From Nostoc sp. KVJ3 (lineage in GTDB: Bacteria > Cyanobacteriota > Cyanobacteriia > Cyanobacteriales > Nostocaceae), in the NCBI RefSeq assembly GCF_026127265.1, contig NZ_WWFG01000002.1, positions 1,426,001-1,490,000 of the forward strand: a stretch of 64,000 nucleotides of DNA, given 5' to 3'. Below, piece after piece: positions 11,260-19,135 of this stretch. Within the stretch, counting starts at the first letter, position 1, and each line of letters opens with the position of its first letter. Under the pieces are notes generated by a model. That model saw only the letters and a program-made list of their open reading frames with translations, ran no database searches and was not told where the DNA came from. The translations under genes were made by a program, and so were the position numbers.

Positions 11260-12009
11260 CTAAACAACACTTTTACGGCGGCGAGACATCGCCATTACAG
11301 CACCTACTGCACCCAAGCCTAGTAATGCAGCTGGTTCAGGAACAGAAGTGGTGAAGGTAGAACCAGAAAAGGTCAAATTAGCCAGTGAACCACCAGTAGT
11401 ATTGAGAATTGCATCTGCATCAGCAACAGTAGTATTATTTCTTTGGAAAGATAAGCTTCCTGCTCCTTGAGTTATCTCACCAGTCGCGCTGGTAAAGTAT
11501 CCCCACAAATCAACTGCTATAGTAATGTTTGCGCCAGTCTGAGTTATTTTGTAATCAGAAGATGTCAACGTAAAGATATTACTGCCATCCGCTAGAGAAG
11601 TTGTATTTTCGCCATTCAGAACTATACCGGGAAGAGTAAGATTACCAAGGTCTAGAAATGGGTTTTGCACAGTATCGCTTGCGAATGAGATGATATCACG
11701 TATACTTGCTGAATTGAAATCTAAGAAACTTCCTGTCTGAGCGGCAATAGCAACTGGGGTACTCTTTACTCCATTGGAATCTGCGATAACGCTATCTGGA
11801 GTAAAGGTTAGTGAATCTTTTTTCAATGTTACTAAACTGCTAGCAAATGGATTCTGAGTTAGACCACCGTTAAAACTGAACTCACCTGTAAGTGCAGCAG
11901 CTTGAGCAGAACCAGCAGATGTAAATAACCCAGCAGCAACTAAGGGAAGTGCAGCAGTAGCAGCTAGAGTAGCGTTTAGTAATTTAGATTTTAAACTAAT
12001 CACGATCAT
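11260..12009 (-). CDS. PEP-CTERM sorting domain protein (exported, 249 aa)
   Basis: An N-terminal signal peptide is clear (positive start KSKLLN, then an alanine- and leucine-rich core, cleavage expected near SAQAAA at about residue 36). The C-terminus has the PEP-CTERM tripartite tail: VPEP (about 224-227), a hydrophobic stretch (AALLGLGAVGAVMAMS) and a basic end (RRRKSVV), the signal for exosortase-type processing in bacteria that make exopolysaccharide. The middle is beta-rich, low in cysteine and serine/threonine-rich, with no named domain; cyanobacterial proteins of this kind are thought to be surface or matrix proteins. The start MIVISLKSK could be replaced by a slightly later codon. 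A 1.1 kb repeat-filled gap precedes it. Confidence 0.85.
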   Translation of the reverse strand: MIVISLKSKLLNATLAATAALPLVAAGLFTSAGSAQAAALTGEFSFNGGLTQNPFASSLVTLKKDSLTFTPDSVIADSNGVKSTPVAIAAQTGSFLDFNSASIRDIISFASDTVQNPFLDLGNLTLPGIVLNGENTTSLADGSNIFTLTSSDYKITQTGANITIAVDLWGYFTSATGEITQGAGSLSFQRNNTTVADADAILNTTGGSLANLTFSGSTFTTSVPEPAALLGLGAVGAVMAMSRRRKSVV

Positions 12010-12411
12010 TTGAGAATCCTAATAATAACTTTGACGGTAACAATTATTTGTTTGACTTGTACTATCAGTAATTTATTTAAAATACTGTCAGTGAAAGCGG
12101 CACTTACGTGACGTATTTCTTATTTCCATAAAATCACATAGATTCTGAGTATGCAATATTTACTTAGTGGTCTTCATTACATCTTTAATTACTGAGTAGT
12201 ATTCATAAAATTTTAATTTCTTGTATATATAGTCTTCGTATATTTGTCATTTAATAAGGTTGAAATTGTGGGCAATAGTTTTGGATTTAATCAGGTTAAT
12301 TTCAGTAGATAAAACACAATTATTACTTTTTATTTGTAAGGATTACTCAACCATTTTTTAGATAAATATAGTAAGCAATCTATTTATAGCAATCCTGAAT
12401 CATTTCTGATC

Positions 12412-12451
12412 AACAATATCCCCAACAACTTTTATGGAGTTGGGGATCTGG
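12412..12451. repeat. Hairpin repeat, ATCCCCAAC type
   Basis: ATCCCCAAC and GTTGGGGAT form the stem of a hairpin inside a longer repeat that starts TAGCAATCCTGAATCATT. The same left text and a related GATCCCCGACTTCTT hairpin occur at 24492-24551 and near 19083, so this is a diverged member of a dispersed family. Confidence 0.6.
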
Positions 12452-12482
12452 GCGTTACAATTCTCACAAATCAAGTATTCCT

Positions 12483-12595
12483 GGCGTTGCTAAATCGAGG
12501 TATGAACTTGAATGTAGAGACGTAAAATTTTTACGTCTCTACAAGGATTTTTCACTGCAATACACAATCGTTTTCATACCGCAATTAGCAACGCC
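12483..12595. mobile_element. MITE-like element with 8-bp target site duplication
   Basis: The 113-bp element has terminal inverted repeats GGCGTTGCTAA (12483-12493) and TTAGCAACGCC (12585-12595), followed inward by GGTATGAA and TTCATACC in matching inverse positions. Its core is a near-perfect palindrome of 15-bp arms, TGTAGAGACGTAAAA and TTTTACGTCTCTACA, at 12513-12543. It is flanked on both sides by GTATTCCT (12475-12482 and 12596-12603), a perfect 8-bp target duplication. No reading frame is present, so it must depend on a transposase supplied elsewhere. It sits inside the hairpin repeat that begins near 12386. Confidence 0.82.
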
Positions 12596-12633
12596 GTATT
12601 CCTATAGCTATTATTGTGATTCTCAAAGGTGTT

Positions 12634-12900
12634 ATACCAATTCTGTATGAAGATGCACAAATAATACCCCCCTGTAGTCCCCCCAAGGCATCCTACGGTG
12701 TACACACATCTTTGTGCTAAGTGCAAAATGTGGCTTGATCCCCCTAAATCCCCCGATAAATTGGGGGACTTTGATTCTTTTCCCCCTTTTTTAAGGGGGG
12801 TTAGGGGGGATCAAAACGTTGTGGGGCTAGGGTTATAAGACTTGTGTGTACACCGTAGCCAAGGCATCGGGGGGTGAATTATATGCAGCTTCACAATTGA
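12634..12900. repeat. Second copy of the ATACC dispersed repeat, split by an insertion
   Basis: ATACCAATTCT and AAGATGCACAAATAATA match the copy at 8421-8506, and the right part GGGGGGTGAATTATATGCAGCTTCACAA continues it after 12868. Between the halves lies the MITE-like element at 12693-12858. Confidence 0.75.
12693..12858. mobile_element. MITE-like element with 16-bp perfect ends and 10-bp flanking duplication
   Basis: The 166-bp element begins CTACGGTGTACACACA (12693-12708) and ends with the exact reverse complement TGTGTGTACACCGTAG (12843-12858). It is flanked immediately by CCAAGGCATC on both sides (12683-12692 and 12859-12868). The interior contains a second inverted pair built from GATCCCCCTAA and TTAGGGGGGATC with a CCCCCTTTTTTAAGGGGG hairpin, a motif also present at 60862-60985. 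No coding capacity. Confidence 0.82.
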
Positions 12901-13107
12901 AGAAGGCAGAAGGCAGAAGGCAGAGGGCAGAAGGAACTTTTTCGTTGGGGATTCAGACCCCAACCAATTGTAAGCACCGTATAGACGGTGGGGTTTTATA
13001 CCCAAGTTCGGTTCGGTCACAGGCAGAGGGAGGAGGCAGTATTCCCTTCTGCCTTCTTCCTCCTGCCCTCTGCCTTTCTTGATAAATGGTGTTAAACCTT
13101 TCAAATG

Positions 13108-13626
13108 TTAAGAGGCAAATACCTGTGGCCAAGTTGTTACAACGAAAACTACAACTGCGGCGATCGCTAACAACCCTTGAATCAAATTTCCCACCAAAGA
13201 GCCGACTACAATTCCTATACCTGCTTTAACCGCCAACCCTAATTCACGTCGATAAATATACTCACCAATAATTGCCCCTAAAAGCGGGCCTAGTAAAATT
13301 CCTAACAGTGGCCCCCCAAAAGGCAATGTTGGCAATAATCCCAAAAATCCCAGCACCAAACCGACAATTGCACCAATTTGCCCCCACTTACTTGCTCCAG
13401 CTTGCCTTGCTCCCACATAGCTAGCTAAAAAATCTACTCCGACACTGAGCAGTAAAACTATAATTGTCACAATTAGAGGAATCTTGATAGCTGCGAAGGA
13501 ACTACTAACGATTCCCCAGACGATAATTGCAATTAAAATTAAGCTGCTACCAGGAATGGCTGGAACTACAGCACCAATGATACCCACAACCATTACGGCA
13601 ATTAATAGCCAATAAATAATTTGCAT
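13108..13626 (-). CDS. DUF456 domain membrane protein
   Basis: The 172-residue protein is highly hydrophobic with about four to five membrane segments (residues 3-25, 30-55, 90-115, 120-140 and 145-170 approximately) and small-residue-rich helices (GLVLGFLGLLPTLPFGGPLLGILLGPLLGAIIGEY) typical of DUF456 proteins. The sequence around VDFLASYVGARQAGASKWGQIGA is diagnostic. The family's function is unknown. The frame is open back to 13662, but the ATG at 13626 (MQIIYWLLIAV) starts directly at the first membrane helix and is the family start; the upstream 12 codons are unlikely to be translated. Confidence 0.88.
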   Translation of the reverse strand: MQIIYWLLIAVMVVGIIGAVVPAIPGSSLILIAIIVWGIVSSSFAAIKIPLIVTIIVLLLSVGVDFLASYVGARQAGASKWGQIGAIVGLVLGFLGLLPTLPFGGPLLGILLGPLLGAIIGEYIYRRELGLAVKAGIGIVVGSLVGNLIQGLLAIAAVVVFVVTTWPQVFAS

Positions 13627-13843
13627 AGATAAATTTCTAAATTTCCGAGTAGGTACACACATTTGTGCGCCCCTACTTTATATTTTATCTGGGCAAAATG
13701 CTAAAATTTCTCTGCGATCGCTCTTGGCTCATCTTGGTAATTGTGGGTTGTAGGAACATACCCTTAGCCATAGGCGCACTGAAAGCACAAGCCTTTCGTA
13801 CTAACTGAACTTGCCAAACACTCCAAAATAAAGCTCAAAACCC

Positions 13844-14758
13844 ATGACGAGAAAAATTTTAACTGGACTGAGTTCAGAAGCCTACGAACACCCTTTCGAT
13901 CGCAAAGCCTTGGCTTCTGTGCAAAATATGCCTGGTGTTTCCTTGCTACTGAAGAAAGTTAACGAATACGGTATCGATCGCTTACTCAGGCTGCAAAGCC
14001 TTGGTAGTGAAATCAGAATTTCGTCCCGTAATTTTCCTCAATTGCATGAAGCATTTGTAGAAACCTGCCAAATTCTTGATGTTACTCCACTTCCTGAACT
14101 ATATCTGTTTCGAGGTACAGGCCACATTGAAACCTATATTGTTGGAGTGGAGAAGCCCCTTGTAGGTATCAATTTAGATGCAATGGAGTGGCTTGACGCG
14201 GATGAGTTGCTTTATGTTTTTGGACACGAAATTGCTCGCATCAAGAGTCAACACATGGTTTATCATCAAATGGCAATTGTGATGCCAACTTTAAAAAATT
14301 TGTTGAGCAGTACCACGTTGGGGGTAGGTGGTTTGCTAGCTGGTGGTATGGAATTGGGTTTATATAATTGGCGGATGATGGCTAGGTTCACTGCTGATCG
14401 GGCTGCAATGCTTGCTTGTCAAGATATTAACGTAGCAACGACTACACTGATGAAACTTGCCGGTTTGCCAGATGAGTATTTGACTACTGCTGTAATTGAA
14501 GATTTCCTTATCCAAGCCCGTGAGTTTGCAGCCAATAACTTTGATAGTGTGGATAAAGTCACCAAAATACTAAGCTATACAGAATCTGGGCTTTCTTGGG
14601 TAGTTATGCGCGCTGGCGAATTATTAAAATGGGTTGATTCTGGAGCTTATGATAATTTAATTCAACAGACAAATTTAAATACACCAGAAGAACCGGAAGC
14701 AAAAGAAGAAAAGACACCAGAAGAAAAAGAAGGGTGGAATTTTTTGACTTCTTGGTGA
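13844..14758 (+). CDS. M48-like peptidase homologue with degenerate zinc site
   Basis: The 304-residue protein follows the cyanobacterial M48 (HtpX/Ste24-related) layout: an opening KILTGLSSEAYEHPFDRKAL, a beta-rich middle (LPELYLFRGTGHIETYIVG), the metallopeptidase helix in ELLYVFGHEIARIKSQHMVYHQ, and TADRAAMLACQD. The HExxH motif reads H128-E129-I-A-R132, so the second zinc His is Arg (codon CGC). The third ligand, normally Glu in the ExxADR motif, is Arg181 (codon AGG) in RFTADR. A membrane-like stretch (about 150-172) is present, and the tail is acidic and Lys-rich (PEEPEAKEEKTPEEKEG). Family membership is clear, but catalysis by the standard mechanism looks unlikely. HIP1 sites lie in the 5' part. 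Confidence 0.85.
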   Translation: MTRKILTGLSSEAYEHPFDRKALASVQNMPGVSLLLKKVNEYGIDRLLRLQSLGSEIRISSRNFPQLHEAFVETCQILDVTPLPELYLFRGTGHIETYIVGVEKPLVGINLDAMEWLDADELLYVFGHEIARIKSQHMVYHQMAIVMPTLKNLLSSTTLGVGGLLAGGMELGLYNWRMMARFTADRAAMLACQDINVATTTLMKLAGLPDEYLTTAVIEDFLIQAREFAANNFDSVDKVTKILSYTESGLSWVVMRAGELLKWVDSGAYDNLIQQTNLNTPEEPEAKEEKTPEEKEGWNFLTSW

Positions 14759-14930
14759 AATAATTTTAGATTTTAGATTGCCCAATAGCGTAGCGTAAAG
14801 CCTACGGTATGGCTTCGCCTTAAGCGAGTCCACGAGCGTCTTTGAGATGAAATCCAAAATGCGCTTGTGACGCTTAAGTAGCTAGGCACAAATAAATTAA
14901 AGTTCGTAGTCGGGACTTTAGTCCTGATAA
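14759..14930. repeat. REP-like repeat cluster after the M48-like gene
   Basis: GATTTTAGATTGCCCAATAG leads into TAGCGTAGCGTAAAGCCTAC (14788-14807) and GGCTTCGCCTTAAGCG, the REP-like text that recurs near 29932 (TAGCGTAGCGTAAAGCC) and 62418. It is intergenic and not coding. Confidence 0.6.
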
Positions 14931-14974
14931 TCCTAGTTTGTAGTGAGCGATGAATCGCTCACTACAAACTAGGA
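14931..14974. terminator. 20-bp perfect hairpin between convergent genes
   Basis: The arms 14931-14950 and 14955-14974 are perfect reverse complements (they start TCCTAGTTTG and end CAAACTAGGA) around a TGAA loop, with TTTTATTTTATG after it. It lies between the convergent M48-like and CCB-type genes and could stop both transcripts; its GTAGTGAGCGAT core also looks like a dispersed repeat. Confidence 0.7.
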
Positions 14975-14997
14975 TTTTATTTTATGTTTAATTATGT

Positions 14998-15636
14998 CTA
15001 CCTACTAAGAGTAACGGCTAATTTATCAGCAATTCCCGCAATCCAATTTTCATCTTGTTTGGTGTAACTGCGAGGAGCATTCGCTCCTAAAATTAGCGCC
15101 CCTTGGTTGCCAATAGGTTGACAAATTACACCTTGAGTATTCTCTGGTAAATAATCAAATTCAACTCTACCGGGATATATTTTTAGGGCAACTAGATAAA
15201 TCGGTTTTTGTTTTTCGAGTACCTGTTTTAAGATTACTCCCGGTACAACTTCAGATTTAGTACCCAAAATCCCGCGACGCAACAAAACTTTACCTTGATA
15301 ATAAACGACTAGCGATCGCGTTACTGTATTAGTCAACAATAAGTGAGATGCCCAGGCTAGTTCTGTTTTCACTACTTCCGGTAAATCTGGTGCGAGAAAA
15401 AACCCTTCTTCTCCAATTAGTTCTACAATATCAGGCGATCGCGGCTGAACTTGCTGCCAAATTAAACCCGTTAAAATTAACACCGCACTCAAAACCACGC
15501 CGACGACATCACCACGTGATTGCGACTGGGTTAGTTCCGGTGTCAATAAACGGTTAATCAATAAAAGTAAAGCGCCTAGCCCACCCACAACAATAGGTAG
15601 ACGCCGCAAAACTCGATTAGGATCAGGTTTAGTCAT
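14998..15636 (-). CDS. Cofactor assembly of complex C subunit B (CCB-type factor)
   Basis: The 212-residue protein has two N-terminal membrane helices (about residues 13-35 and 42-62) and a soluble C-terminal domain with SPDIVELIGEEGFFLAPDLPEVVKTELAWAS, then RSLVVYYQGKVLLRRGILG and an ending with QDENWIAGIADKLAVTLS. This matches the CCB2/CCB4-like family, which assists covalent heme c-i' attachment to cytochrome b6 in the b6f complex of the thylakoid membrane. The frame extends seven codons further to 15657, but that part comes from an ATTGGGCATTAGACATTAG repeat; the ATG at 15636 (MTKPDPNRVLRRLP) is preferred. rpaB lies beyond an STRR block on the same strand. Confidence 0.85.
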   Translation of the reverse strand: MTKPDPNRVLRRLPIVVGGLGALLLLINRLLTPELTQSQSRGDVVGVVLSAVLILTGLIWQQVQPRSPDIVELIGEEGFFLAPDLPEVVKTELAWASHLLLTNTVTRSLVVYYQGKVLLRRGILGTKSEVVPGVILKQVLEKQKPIYLVALKIYPGRVEFDYLPENTQGVICQPIGNQGALILGANAPRSYTKQDENWIAGIADKLAVTLSR

Positions 15637-15761
15637 TGGGAATTGGGCATTAGACATTAGACATTAGACAATAATTAATAGTTCTTCTCCCCCTGCCTCC
15701 CCTGCTTCCCCTGCTCCCCCTGCCCCCTGCTCCCCTGCCCCCGCTCCCCTACCTCATCTCC
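15637..15761. repeat. STRR block between rpaB and the CCB gene
   Basis: ATTGGGCATTAGACATTAGACATTAGAC is followed by CCCCTGC and CCTCCC-type units (CCCCTGCTTCCCCTGCTCCC) up to the rpaB stop. It is a short tandem repeat block with no coding role seen. Confidence 0.65.
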
Positions 15762-16490
15762 TCACTCCTCCCCTGGTTCAATAATTCGCTGGAAAAGATA
15801 ACCAGTACCCCGTGCTGTCAAAATCAATTCTGGGTTGCTAGGATCATCTTCTAACTTTGCCCGTAAACGTGATATATGCACATCTACTACACGGGTATCT
15901 ACATGACGTTCTGGTGTGTAACCCCAAACTTCTTGCAAAATTTCCGAACGGGAAAAAGCTTCACCAGAGCGACTAACTAGCAACTCTAACAAGCTGAACT
16001 CCATACCTGTCAATCTAATTCGCTCATCGCCTTTGTAGACTTGTCGCTTATTCGTATCGATTTTAATATTAGCGACATGGATTACCCCAGAACTGGGAAT
16101 ACCAGAAGCACCGTTTTTATCTACCCGCCGCAGCACTGAGCGAATCCGGGCTTCTAGCTCCTTGGGGGAAAATGGTTTAACTACATAGTCATCAGCACCC
16201 AATTCTAATCCGGTGATGCGATCGGCGACATCACCCAAGGCTGTTAGCATAATAATGGGTACATCTGATTCTTTTCGTAATTCTTGACATACACCATAGC
16301 CGTCTAGCTTTGGCATCATCACATCCAAAACTACCAGATCGGGATCAGTTTTGCGAAAAGTTTCTAAAGCTTCTTCCCCATCCCCAGCAGTCACTACATC
16401 GTAGCCAATCATGGAAAGGCGCGTTTCCAAAATCCGGCGAATGCTGGCTTCGTCGTCTACCACCAAGATTTTTTCTTTATGGCTTTCCAA
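15762..16490 (-). CDS. rpaB: Response regulator RpaB (OmpR family)
   Basis: The receiver domain has the acidic pair DDE (12-14), the phosphoacceptor Asp56 in VVLDVMMP, and Lys108 in VVKPF. The C-terminal winged helix (about 135-235) contains LTGMEFSLLELLVSRSGEAFSRSEILQEVWGY and RVVDVHISRLRAKLE, typical of OmpR/PhoB regulators. The N-terminus ESHKEKILVVDDEASIRRILETRLS is distinctive for cyanobacterial RpaB (Ycf27). RpaB works with the kinase NblS (Hik33), binds HLR1 elements and represses high-light genes in low light. The start codon is TTG (16490-16488), preceded on the sense strand by GGAGCCTAGAGAAA; no ATG fits the conserved N-terminus. It is divergent from radA. Confidence 0.95.
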   Translation of the reverse strand: MESHKEKILVVDDEASIRRILETRLSMIGYDVVTAGDGEEALETFRKTDPDLVVLDVMMPKLDGYGVCQELRKESDVPIIMLTALGDVADRITGLELGADDYVVKPFSPKELEARIRSVLRRVDKNGASGIPSSGVIHVANIKIDTNKRQVYKGDERIRLTGMEFSLLELLVSRSGEAFSRSEILQEVWGYTPERHVDTRVVDVHISRLRAKLEDDPSNPELILTARGTGYLFQRIIEPGEE

Positions 16491-16660
16491 GTTTCTCTAG
16501 GCTCCTTAACTAAAAATTTACATGATTAATTTTTAATACCATAATATTAAGATATCATTCCATGAATTGATTTGGAAAAAGCTCTAAATACTACTATTAT
16601 TGGTTTTTAGTTTTTCCCAAGAATTAAGTAAATATTAAGAATATTTAATAAGAATTAATA

Positions 16661-18187
16661 ATGGCAAAGCCAAAAACCTTTTTCACTTGTAACGAATGTG
16701 GAGCAGAATCGCCCCAGTGGTTTGGTAAGTGTCCAGCTTGCGGCACATATAATTCTCTAGAAGAACAGATTAGTATTCAGTCTTCAGTAGATGTACCCAG
16801 TCGAGGGGGAGTGAGTAGTTGGCAATCAGCTCAAAATAATGGCAAATCCCACTCTAAACCAGCTAAAGCGCGAGCCTCTTTAACATTTGACCAAATTACC
16901 GATCGCCAAATTGCTCGTTGGGAGTCTGGTTATGGAGAATTGGATCGAGTGCTTGGTGGTGGAGTTGTCCCCGGTTCTATGGTGCTGATTGGTGGCGATC
17001 CAGGGATTGGGAAATCAACTTTATTGTTACAAGTCTCAAATCAATTAGCACAGAAATATCGCATCCTGTACGTAACTGGCGAAGAATCGGGACAGCAGGT
17101 AAAATTACGAGCTTCTCGTCTGGGAGTATCAAAACCCCTAAGTGTAGTGAATGAAGAGGAGGTAAAAGTAGTAATAGATCCTACACTACCCATAGACCCT
17201 GACAGTATCGGTGCAGATTTATATGTACTGCCAGAAACAGATTTAGAAGAAATTTTACGAGAAATAGATTCTCTAAAACCAAACGTGGCGGTGATTGATA
17301 GTATCCAAACGGTATTTTTTCCGGCGCTGACTTCTGCACCAGGTTCGGTGGCTCAGGTGCGGGAATGTACAGCAGCATTAATGAAGGTGGCGAAACATGA
17401 AGATGTCACTATGCTGATTGTAGGACACGTCACCAAAGAAGGGGCGATCGCAGGGCCAAAAGTTTTAGAACATTTAGTAGATACAGTATTGTATTTTGAA
17501 GGCGATCGCTTTGCCTCCCATCGGTTATTACGGACAGTGAAAAACCGCTTCGGCGCAACTCACGAAATCGGCATCTTTGAAATGGTGGCTGAGGGACTGC
17601 GAGAAGTTTCCAATCCCTCAGAGCTATTTTTAGGCAACCGTGACGATCCCGCTCCCGGTACAGCAATTGTCGTTGCTTGCGAAGGAACTCGCCCCATAGT
17701 TGTGGAATTGCAAGCTTTGGTAAGTCCCACCAGCTACCCGTCACCCCGTCGGGCTGGGACTGGCGTAGATTATAACCGCTTAGTGCAAATTCTTGCCGTC
17801 TTAGAAAAACGGGTGGGAATTCCCATGTCAAAGTTAGATTCTTACGTTGCATCTGCGGGTGGGTTGAATGTGGAAGAACCAGCAGTAGATTTGGGAATAG
17901 CGATCGCAATTGTAGCCAGTTTCCGCGATCGCATCGTCGATCCCGGTACAGTACTAATCGGTGAAGTTGGATTAGGTGGACAAGTGCGATCGGTTTCCCA
18001 AATGGAACTGCGGTTAAAAGAAGCTGCTAAATTGGGATTTAAAAGAGCGATCGTGCCAAAAGGGACAAAATTCCCCGACTTGAATATTGAGATATTACCA
18101 GTATCTAAAGTAATAGATGCCATTATCGCCGCCATCCCCCATCAAGAATTAACAGCCGACGATTTAGAACCCGACGAAGATGAATAA
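16661..18187 (+). CDS. radA: DNA repair protein RadA
   Basis: The 508-residue protein has the RadA order: an N-terminal C4 zinc finger (C10, C13, C24, C27), a RecA-like ATPase with Walker A GGDPGIGKST (111-120), the family-specific KNRFG motif (294-298), and a Lon-like C-terminal domain (about 350-490) ending in NIEILPVSKV. RadA is a hexameric helicase that drives branch migration in recombination. Relative to E. coli RadA there is an extra segment of about 25 residues around 163-188 (VNEEEVKVVIDPTLPIDPDS) before the YVLPETDLEEIL helix, which I believe is common in cyanobacteria. It is transcribed divergently from rpaB, with an AT-rich promoter gap of 170 bases. Confidence 0.96.
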   Translation: MAKPKTFFTCNECGAESPQWFGKCPACGTYNSLEEQISIQSSVDVPSRGGVSSWQSAQNNGKSHSKPAKARASLTFDQITDRQIARWESGYGELDRVLGGGVVPGSMVLIGGDPGIGKSTLLLQVSNQLAQKYRILYVTGEESGQQVKLRASRLGVSKPLSVVNEEEVKVVIDPTLPIDPDSIGADLYVLPETDLEEILREIDSLKPNVAVIDSIQTVFFPALTSAPGSVAQVRECTAALMKVAKHEDVTMLIVGHVTKEGAIAGPKVLEHLVDTVLYFEGDRFASHRLLRTVKNRFGATHEIGIFEMVAEGLREVSNPSELFLGNRDDPAPGTAIVVACEGTRPIVVELQALVSPTSYPSPRRAGTGVDYNRLVQILAVLEKRVGIPMSKLDSYVASAGGLNVEEPAVDLGIAIAIVASFRDRIVDPGTVLIGEVGLGGQVRSVSQMELRLKEAAKLGFKRAIVPKGTKFPDLNIEILPVSKVIDAIIAAIPHQELTADDLEPDEDE

Positions 18188-18363
18188 CTACATAGCCTCC
18201 TTTTTAAACAGGGTTGAGAGGATCTAAAACTCCATTTCTCCTCTCTCTGTGTTGCGCCAGGTGCTACAACGGGGGGAACCCCCGCAACGCACTGGCTTCT
18301 CCGCGTCTCTGTGGTTCGTAATTTATTTCTTGTAATATTTACCACCCCAAAGGACAACCCACA
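18188..18363. repeat. REP-like repeat between radA and the Uma2 gene
   Basis: CTCCTCTCTCTGTGTTGCG, GGGGGGAACCCCCGCAACGC and CTTCTCCGCGTCTCTGTGG make up a repeat of the dispersed cyanobacterial type. An AAAGGACA stretch before the ATG at 18364 may serve as a ribosome binding site. Confidence 0.55.
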
Positions 18364-19071
18364 ATGACAGCTCTCACCCAAGACTACCAAATCACTTGGG
18401 AAAAACTACCCGATGATTACAAACTCCCAGACGATCCAGTAGACAACATCAACCAACCAGCCTTAGCTGCTGCACTCACAGAAAGCCTACAATTAGCCGG
18501 AAAAATTTCAGCTAACGCCCTAACAACCACTAATTACGGCATCTGTGCTACTCTGAACAACAAAATGGTCATTAAAGCGCCTGATTGGGCTTTCATTGCC
18601 AAAATTAATGTTAGTAGAGAAGAAGTAACACGCAGTTACACACCTCAATTACAGGGTGATATTCCCGTAATTGTGATGGAATTTATTTCCGATACACAGG
18701 AGACAGAATATTCTATCAAAGCGACATATCCCCCAGGAAAATGGTTTTTCTACGAGCGCATCTTAAAAGTACCAAACTACATTATCTTTGAGCCAGATAG
18801 CGATAGTTTCGAGATGTATCGTTTACAAAATACAGAACAGTACATTTTGCAAGAGCCTGATGAAAATCAACGTTACTGGATACCGGAAATGAATCTTTAC
18901 CTTGGGGTGCGGGAAGGAAATCGTGAAAACCGCATAGGAAAGTGGTTACGATGGTGGGATGAACAAGGAAACCTTTTACCTTGGGGAACAGAATTAGCCG
19001 GACAAGAACGCCAACGTGCTGAACGACTAGCAGCACAATTGCGGGCGGCGGGAATTGAACCAGAGGTGTGA
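18364..19071 (+). CDS. Uma2 family endonuclease-like protein (DUF820)
   Basis: The 235-residue protein matches the Uma2/DUF820 family, which is greatly expanded in cyanobacteria and has a PD-(D/E)xK restriction-nuclease fold. The core is visible: KAPDWAFI (about 77-84) with the first Asp, VIVMEFISDT (about 101-110) with the Glu, then KWFFYERILKVPNYIIFEP (about 124-142). The C-terminus is a charged coiled-coil-like tail with QERQRAERLAAQLRAAGI, also typical. Cellular roles are unproven; many copies sit near mobile DNA, as here beside an IS701 element. A short fragment of a similar tail appears at 26557-26592. Confidence 0.82.
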   Translation: MTALTQDYQITWEKLPDDYKLPDDPVDNINQPALAAALTESLQLAGKISANALTTTNYGICATLNNKMVIKAPDWAFIAKINVSREEVTRSYTPQLQGDIPVIVMEFISDTQETEYSIKATYPPGKWFFYERILKVPNYIIFEPDSDSFEMYRLQNTEQYILQEPDENQRYWIPEMNLYLGVREGNRENRIGKWLRWWDEQGNLLPWGTELAGQERQRAERLAAQLRAAGIEPEV

Positions 19072-19082
19072 TTGAAAGCCAC

Positions 19083-19115
19083 AGATCCCCGACTTCTTTA
19101 AGAAGTCGGGGATCT
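19083..19115. repeat. GATCCCCGACTTCTT hairpin repeat
   Basis: AGATCCCCGACTTCTT (19083-19098) pairs with AAGAAGTCGGGGATCT (19100-19115). It is immediately followed by TTGTTTCTCACAAATGATTAA, the usual right-hand text of this repeat family. The hairpin can also terminate the Uma2 transcript. The same hairpin occurs at 24521-24551. Confidence 0.75.
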
Positions 19116-19135
19116 TGTTTCTCACAAATGATTAA

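Larger units (their letters stand above)
12010..13107. other. 1.1 kb intergenic nest of small repeats and MITE-like elements
   Basis: No gene is supported. From left: AT-rich promoter side of the PEP-CTERM gene; a hairpin repeat at about 12386-12482; a MITE-like element at 12483-12595 with an 8-bp target duplication; a dispersed repeat starting at 12634 that is split by a second MITE-like element at 12693-12858; then GAAGGCA-type tandem repeats (12899-12933) and an inverted CTGCCTTCTT array (13047-13078). Open frames at 12811-13104 and 12846-13082 are products of these repeats. Confidence 0.75.

Noticed and set aside
12811..13104. Open frames on both strands in the repeat nest
   Set aside because: They are translations of MITE ends and GAAGGCA tandem repeats, not genes.
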